Origin: Ideonella oryzae
GTDB taxonomy: Bacteria > Pseudomonadota > Gammaproteobacteria > Burkholderiales > Burkholderiaceae_C
Length of the DNA: 64,000 bases
Assembly (NCBI RefSeq): GCF_024055665.1
Contig: NZ_JAMXMC010000011.1
Span: 79,741 to 143,740, forward strand
Reading direction: 5' to 3'
A program made the position numbers and the translations under genes. Shown in pieces: positions 59,902 through 64,000 of this stretch. The notes below the pieces were generated by a model, which was not told where the DNA came from, searched no databases, and saw only the letters and a program-made list of their open reading frames with translations. The stretch's first letter is position 1. Each line of letters starts with the position of its first letter.

Positions 59902-60311
59902 GCGCCCAGCTTGCCCCGCACATGGCGGGCGAAGTTGTCCAGAATGGCCTGCCAACCGGCGCGCTGCTGTTCCTCGGAATGCGTGGGCTCGGCTTCAAAG
60001 GTTTCGCGCACCGTCACGCCATCCGGCCCGGTCAGAAACTCCACGCGCAGGCTGCGGTCACCAAAGGCGCATTCGATGAGCTGGTGCTCCACCACCCGGG
60101 TGTAGGTGCCGGCAAAGTCGAAGCCCATGCTGCCGTCCTTGGCCTCCATGCGCGAGGAGAAGGTGCCCCCCACGCGCAGGTCCACGGAAGCCGCGGTGGT
60201 GTGCCAGTCATCGGACGCCGCATTCCACTGCTGGATGTCCGCGGCCGTCGTCCAGGTCTGCCAGACCAGCGCGACCGGCGCGGCGATCGTCGTCTCCACC
60301 GTGATGTTCAT
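59898..60311 (-). CDS. SRPBCC (AHSA1-like) domain protein
   Basis: 137 residues from MNITVETTIAAPVALVW. AHSA1/START-like: LVWQTWTTAADIQQWNAAS, VDLRVGGTFSSRMEAKDGS, and a helical end with EQQRAGWQAILDNFARHV. Coupled with the DUF1801 gene. This pair is common in bacteria, possibly for toxic-compound binding. Confidence 0.86.
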   Translation of the reverse strand: MNITVETTIAAPVALVWQTWTTAADIQQWNAASDDWHTTAASVDLRVGGTFSSRMEAKDGSMGFDFAGTYTRVVEHQLIECAFGDRSLRVEFLTGPDGVTVRETFEAEPTHSEEQQRAGWQAILDNFARHVRGKLGA

Positions 60312-60474
60312 GTCGTGTCTCCAGCTCTGGCTCGGCTTGCCGACCGTGGCCGCTGCACAAAGGTGGCAAGCGTAGGCCAGCACCATGCTGCCTGTCACGC
60401 CCCTACCTGCTTCATAGGCTTGCCCTAGATGCGATGGGGCTTCTGCACAGTTCTTCGCCCAAGAGATGCCCAGG

Positions 60475-61008
60475 TCAGGCGGCGTGGGCTTCCTCATCAA
60501 GGGACATCGTGAACGCGACTTCATCATCGCTGTCGCGCCAACGTGCTTCATCCTCTGGCGAGGCGCGTTGGAAGCCGAGTTTCTGAAGCAAACCCCTCGA
60601 CCGGTGGTTCTGCGCCTTGAGCACCGCCACCGCCAGAGACACCGTGTACTGACTCTTCAGCTCCACGAGCATGGCGCCGACCGCGCAGCTGCCAATGCCG
60701 CGACGCCAGTATCTGCTGCCCAACTCGTAAGCGATGTATGCGCTGCCGTCTTGAAGCACCGTGGCCTGAACATAGCCGGCCAGATGCCCGTCGGGAAGCC
60801 GAAGCACCCAGTTCAGCCAGACTTGGCGCCCATCTGCAGACCGACGCGCCTCAAGGCGGCGGTAGCGATCGCGCAGTGCGTCGACACTGGCCGGAGGCTC
60901 GTTCTCGAATTCATAGATGGCCGGATCCGAAAGCACCTCGAACATCTCGCTCGCGTGGGCAGCCATGAGCGGTTCCAAGACGCAGACAGTCGCGGCAACG
61001 GGGTTCAT
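60475..61008 (-). CDS. GNAT acetyltransferase next to the cassette array
   Basis: 177 residues from MNPVAATVCVLEPL. GNAT domain: FENEPPASVDALRDRYRRLE, WVLRLPDGHLAGYVQA, ELGSRYWRRGIGSCAVGAML and RSRGLLQKLGFQ. Its start is 4 bp from the end of an attC site, the same spacing as in the cassettes to its right. No attC follows its stop, so it is either the gene flanking the array or an old cassette that lost its own site. Confidence 0.85.
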   Translation of the reverse strand: MNPVAATVCVLEPLMAAHASEMFEVLSDPAIYEFENEPPASVDALRDRYRRLEARRSADGRQVWLNWVLRLPDGHLAGYVQATVLQDGSAYIAYELGSRYWRRGIGSCAVGAMLVELKSQYTVSLAVAVLKAQNHRSRGLLQKLGFQRASPEDEARWRDSDDEVAFTMSLDEEAHAA

Positions 61009-61011
61009 GCG

Positions 61012-61071
61012 AGCGAACGACGTCAAAGCTCAGCGGTGCCAAATGTACTCCGCCACAGCGAGGGGTTGAAC
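61012..61071 (-). other. attC site 1 (last of the array, degenerate)
   Basis: On the minus strand the site starts with GTTCAAC (R'' type RYYYAAC) and ends with GTTCGCT, a weak R' match, with imperfect inner arms GCTGTG/CGCTGAG. It follows the stop of the 122-residue cassette gene. Confidence 0.6.
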
Positions 61072-61072
61072 G

Positions 61073-61441
61073 TCATTGCGGCCACAACGCTTGGTGCGGT
61101 ATGCCGCGCATGGACGGCGCCTTTTCGCCATGCAATTGGCAAAGCAACTCACCCGAGGACGCAATACGATAAATCATGGTGTTTGGAGGAACGCCGCGGA
61201 ACTCCGTATCGCTGACTCTTGTGAGACGAAGACCTTGATCACCTCCAACTGGCAACCCGGCCTCGCTAAAAAGACGAGACACCAAGAAATACACTCCCTC
61301 GGCCAACTCAATACTGCGCGTCATCGACATTCCTTCGATGAGCCAGTTTCCAATGAGCTGGCGTTCAGAGAACGGTGGAAGATTCACAAGGCCAAAGGTG
61401 CGCTGCGAATCGATAGGCTTGCCCACGGATGCCTTGATCAT
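61073..61441 (-). CDS. Cassette gene, hypothetical protein
   Basis: 122 residues. MIKASVGKPIDSQRTFGLVN, then GNWLIEGMSMTRSIELAEGVYFL, and TRVSDTEFRGVPPNTMIYR. No family recognised; the form suggests a lipocalin-like or beta-barrel binding protein, but this is weak. It is a cassette between two attC sites. Confidence 0.6.
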   Translation of the reverse strand: MIKASVGKPIDSQRTFGLVNLPPFSERQLIGNWLIEGMSMTRSIELAEGVYFLVSRLFSEAGLPVGGDQGLRLTRVSDTEFRGVPPNTMIYRIASSGELLCQLHGEKAPSMRGIPHQALWPQ

Positions 61442-61444
61442 GAA

Positions 61445-61514
61445 GTTTAACGTCTAAAAATTCACCGGCCTGCGCGGCTTTTTTGCTCAGATCCAGTGGA
61501 ATGATGGGTTGGGC
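61445..61514 (-). other. attC site 2
   Basis: Minus strand: starts GCCCAAC and ends GTTAAAC, 70 bp apart, with inner arms such as CCGGTGAAT/ATTCCACTGG. Confidence 0.85.
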
Positions 61515-61516
61515 GG

Positions 61517-62266
61517 CTACTCCTCAAACCGTGACTTTATTTCGTCTGCACGAAAGTACTTGAATCCATCGGTAATATTTTGTCGCTCGATCTGAATTTT
61601 GGCGTTGTACCCGAGGATTACCTGCGGCCAATTTCCACGTTTCTTGAATGCTGATATGCCGTGGCAGCTATACGCATCGACATCGTATTCGTCATGAATT
61701 GAACAGCTAATCGCGAAGACTTCTTCCGAATCCTCGAAGAGCGACATATCGCTGTAGCGTTCCCCTTCGGTTCCGTACCACCGACGTTCGGTGATCTTGA
61801 AACGTTGATTACCGTGAGAGAACTCAACTGATTCGATATCACCTTCCTTCGAGCCAGAAATCCCTGATAAATGAAGCTTGTTCCAATTCTCGAAATCGTC
61901 GCGAGATGACCAAGCAGGGTAATGCCTGATTTCTTTCCAGAGATCGCACAAGGCCGAATCCAGTTTCTGGGATCGTGCAAATTTGGAAAGACGCTCCTTC
62001 AACTTCATGTCATCGGCAAAGCGTGTTTCGAGTTCGCGCTCGTGCTGATGTCTGGCATCACTAATGGCGGAATCAGTTCGTTCTTTCTCAAGCAGTACAG
62101 CTCGAAGGAGCGGGTCTGCTTCTTCCGGCTCACGTATTGGCGATTGGGAGGGCGGCTCTTGGGCTTTGCATTGCGGCGCTGGCGTTACGTGCGGTCTGCT
62201 CTTCTTCCAGTACCAATAGGCTGCACCTGCGGCAAGAACGAGGAACAAGAAGGTTTCAGTACTCAT
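61517..62266 (-). CDS. Cassette gene, membrane-anchored hypothetical protein
   Basis: 249 residues. A single N-terminal transmembrane helix (LFLVLAAGAAYWYW) is followed by a Pro/Glu-rich linker, a helical Lys/Glu/Arg-rich region (about 65-100) and a soluble domain with WKEIRHYPAW and RWYGTEGERYSDMSLFED. No family recognised. Confidence 0.6.
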   Translation of the reverse strand: MSTETFLFLVLAAGAAYWYWKKSRPHVTPAPQCKAQEPPSQSPIREPEEADPLLRAVLLEKERTDSAISDARHQHERELETRFADDMKLKERLSKFARSQKLDSALCDLWKEIRHYPAWSSRDDFENWNKLHLSGISGSKEGDIESVEFSHGNQRFKITERRWYGTEGERYSDMSLFEDSEEVFAISCSIHDEYDVDAYSCHGISAFKKRGNWPQVILGYNAKIQIERQNITDGFKYFRADEIKSRFEE

Positions 62267-62282
62267 GGGAACCTCTCAAGAC

Positions 62283-62341
62283 GCCCAACCGTTGGAGTTC
62301 AGGCGCGGCCGGGGGCCGTCGCCTGCAATGACGGGTTGGGC
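62283..62341 (-). other. attC site 3
   Basis: Starts GCCCAAC and ends GTTGGGC (59 bp). The inner arms AGGCG-CGGCC / GGCCG-TCGCCT form a strong stem, as in classical attC sites. Confidence 0.9.
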
Positions 62342-62342
62342 G

Positions 62343-62756
62343 TCATGCTGCCACCCACTGCACCAGCATTCCTTGCCAAGAGCCCTGACTTCCAGGCGGC
62401 ACCAAGAAGGATGCTCTATACCTCTTGCGAGCAACAGGATCGGCCTGAAGTTTGGTGCCGACGAACACCTTTAGCTCTTCGTGCCTTGCGCGCTCGCTGG
62501 GAAGGGCTGGATGAGTTTCAGCTTCGACTTCACCGCGTTTGCGTGCAGCCTCCCATCTGAGCCAAATTTCCCAGTCTTCTAGGACGGCGGACAGTAGTTC
62601 TTTGCCGATAGGCGACAGGAAATATGTATCACCGTATTCATCGGTGTTGTGATCGAACTCGGATTCGTAGATATGGGGAATGCCATTCAACTCGGCGACT
62701 CCCAAGCGAGGGCCGTCGTAGTAGTCGTTGATCGTGAGTACGCGGTCTGTGCTCAT
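62343..62756 (-). CDS. Cassette gene, hypothetical protein
   Basis: 137 residues from MSTDRVLTINDYYDGPRLG. It contains GVAELNGIPHIYESEFDHN and a helical AVLEDWEIWLRWEAARKRGE segment. No function is known. It lies between attC sites. Confidence 0.65.
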   Translation of the reverse strand: MSTDRVLTINDYYDGPRLGVAELNGIPHIYESEFDHNTDEYGDTYFLSPIGKELLSAVLEDWEIWLRWEAARKRGEVEAETHPALPSERARHEELKVFVGTKLQADPVARKRYRASFLVPPGSQGSWQGMLVQWVAA

Positions 62757-62759
62757 GAT

Positions 62760-62849
62760 GCCCAACGTTGTAGGTAAGGGGCGCTGCGCGACGTTTTATC
62801 GCGCAGCGCCCAGCGACCGGAGGGAGCGGCCCTGACCGCAGTGTTAGAG
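62760..62849 (-). other. attC site 4
   Basis: Minus strand: starts CTCTAAC and ends GTTGGGC, 90 bp, with a long perfect inner stem (GGGCGCTGCGCGA/TCGCGCAGCGCCC). Confidence 0.88.
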
Positions 62850-62850
62850 G

Positions 62851-63138
62851 TCATTCGTACTCCATTAGAAAGAACGTAAAGCCAGTGTTCTTCATCTGAT
62901 TTTCAGTTAACAGCTCATGAACAACTTTTGCTTCAATAGTGGGTTTGATCTCGGAAGCATTTCGAAATGCCTCCTGAAGTTCTGGCGAAGAGCTGATTAG
63001 CGAGATGGCACTGTCTTTCGCATCCTCCGCAGACGGAGAGTCAACACGCACTGTCGCGAAAAACCCAAAAAACTCTTTTCGTCCCTCCAGCTCCAGTTTG
63101 AAATTGCTTCCTTCGAGGAAAACCGCATAATTGGTCAT
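62851..63138 (-). CDS. Cassette gene, small hypothetical protein
   Basis: 95 residues, MTNYAVFLEGSNFKLELEGR, with two Phe-rich strands and a helix. No family recognised. The start lies just after the remaining half of an attC site. Confidence 0.6.
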   Translation of the reverse strand: MTNYAVFLEGSNFKLELEGRKEFFGFFATVRVDSPSAEDAKDSAISLISSSPELQEAFRNASEIKPTIEAKVVHELLTENQMKNTGFTFFLMEYE

Positions 63139-63159
63139 TGGCTGACCTCTAACGTTCGA

Positions 63160-64000
63160 CGTCAGGGGCCTGCCGAAAGGTCCCCTTGACGAATACGAAG
63201 GGACTTCCCCCAGTCCTGTGACGGTATCGAGGTACCAAGATTGACTCGCGGAAGTTCAATCTGATCGGAAAGGGGAAGTCCATGAGCAAGATTACACGAG
63301 GTGCGGCGTGCGGTGTCATCGTGCGTGTGGGGGTGGATCTGGCCAAGCAGGTCTACCAGGTGCATGCGGTGGATCGCTGCGAGCGCGTGGTGCTGGCCCG
63401 GGCGATGTCGCCGCAAAAGTTCCTGGCCTGGGCGGCCACGCTGCCTGCGGGCTGCTTGGTGGCGATGGAGGCCTGCGGTGGTGCCCACCACCTGGGCCGA
63501 GCGCTTCGCCTGCTGGGACTGGATCCGCGCTTGATGGCCGGCCACTTCGTCACACCCTACCGGGTGCAGGGCCGCAGTGGGAAGAACGATGCCAACGACG
63601 CGGCCGCCATCTGCGAGGCCGCCGGCCGCCCACGCACCCGCTTCGTGCCCATCAAGTCCGCTGCCCAACAGGGCGTGCTGAGCCTGCACCGCCTGCGTGA
63701 AGGCTATACAAGGCCGAGCGCACCGGCTGCATCAACCGCCTGCGTGGCCTGCTGGGCGAGTTCGGTCTGGTCTTCCCCCAAAGCCCCGAGAAGCTGCGCG
63801 CCAAGCTGGGCGAGACGCTGGAAGACGCCAGCAACGAGTTGCCCGGTGACCTGCGCCTGGGCTTGCAGCAGTTGCACCTGCACTGGATCCACCTGGACCT
63901 GCAGATCCACTGGTGCGAGCAGCGCATTGCCCAGCACGCCCGCAGCAACGCGCAGGCCAATGCGGCCATGCAACTGATGGGCGTGGGCTTCATCACCGCC
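63160..64000 (+). mobile_element. IS110-family (IS1111-like) insertion in an attC site, right end beyond window
   Basis: The attC half ...GTCGAACGTTAGAG (minus strand, about 63142-63158) is abruptly followed by other sequence leading to an IS110-type transposase. A 10-bp perfect inverted pair GGACTTCCCC (63201) and GGGGAAGTCC (63272) lies in the leader. The exact left end cannot be fixed from one side. IS1111-attC elements are known to target attC sites in this manner. Confidence 0.65.
63282..64000 (+). pseudogene. IS110/IS1111 transposase, frameshifted and cut by window end
   Basis: MSKITRGAACGVIVRVGVDL starts after a good leader. The DEDD-type N-terminal catalytic domain is clear: VGVDLAKQVYQVHAVD, CLVAMEACGGAHHLGRAL and GRSGKNDANDAAAICEA. 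At about 63705, after LHRLREGY, the frame shifts by an extra two bases (TA). The true continuation KAERTGCINRLRGLLGEFG is then in another frame and runs to the edge as the typical middle region. The copy is probably inactive unless a programmed frameshift restores it. Confidence 0.85.

Larger units (their letters stand above)
61012..63160 (-). mobile_element. Integron gene-cassette array (four cassettes)
   Basis: Four short genes on one strand, each followed by an attC site whose ends are RYYYAAC and GTTRRRC type. Gene spacing is tight and base composition is AT-richer than flanking DNA. No integrase gene is in view; it would lie to the right, because cassettes read away from attI. The array ends at an attC site interrupted by an IS. 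Confidence 0.85.

Overview
The window is uniformly GC-rich (roughly two thirds G+C by eye). Its gene content (mnmG-rsmG-parA/parB with nearby parS sites, a yeaG/yeaH/ycgB stress operon, a dctBR-dctPQM TRAP locus) points to a betaproteobacterium of the order Burkholderiales, probably close to the Rubrivivax/Roseateles/Ideonella group. No rRNA, tRNA or CRISPR array was seen. The parS cluster next to mnmG-rsmG-parA suggests the replication-origin side of the chromosome.

Left part (1-15 kb): a LysR regulator cut by the window edge, a quinone-oxidoreductase-like dehydrogenase and a divergent FAD-linked oxidase. Next come a secreted protein with a duplicated domain and a J-domain/zinc-ribbon/PilZ fusion. 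An Imm21-type immunity gene lies just downstream of a 1601-residue RHS protein with an HNH-like toxin tip. The PrkA/YeaH-type/SpoVR operon follows, with a good sigma-54 promoter in front of prkA.

15-24 kb: chromosome segregation region. parB and parA are separated by a LuxR regulator, an alpha/beta hydrolase, argC and an outer-membrane-type protein. rsmG and mnmG follow, with two perfect parS sites inside the mnmG coding sequence and a third just upstream of it.

24-30 kb: a Crp/Fnr regulator with a perfect TGTGA-N6-TCACA site before a small DUF2892 membrane protein. Then comes a compact peptide system: a peptidase-containing ABC exporter, a HlyD-type adaptor, a 52-residue double-glycine precursor whose predicted product has only 12 residues, and a LuxR-type regulator with an altered ligand pocket. 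A lux-box-like dyad lies at the expected distance upstream of the precursor gene. This is the most interesting locus and could be a peptide signalling or bacteriocin system.

30-53 kb: ordinary chromosomal content. It includes a NatAB-type ABC transporter with an S33 peptidase, a thioredoxin-like lipid-free secreted protein, acetyltransferases, a LysR/AzoR/pirin group, a DUF4397 lipoprotein, an M13 protease and a methyltransferase. A two-component system next to two DctP proteins and DctQM follows; identical 14-bp dyads precede both dctP genes.

53-64 kb: many small accessory genes. From about 61.0 kb on, four minus-strand genes of lower GC are each followed by an integron attC site, forming a cassette array without an integrase in the window. 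At the right edge an IS110-family (IS1111-like) element with a frameshifted transposase interrupts the next attC site.
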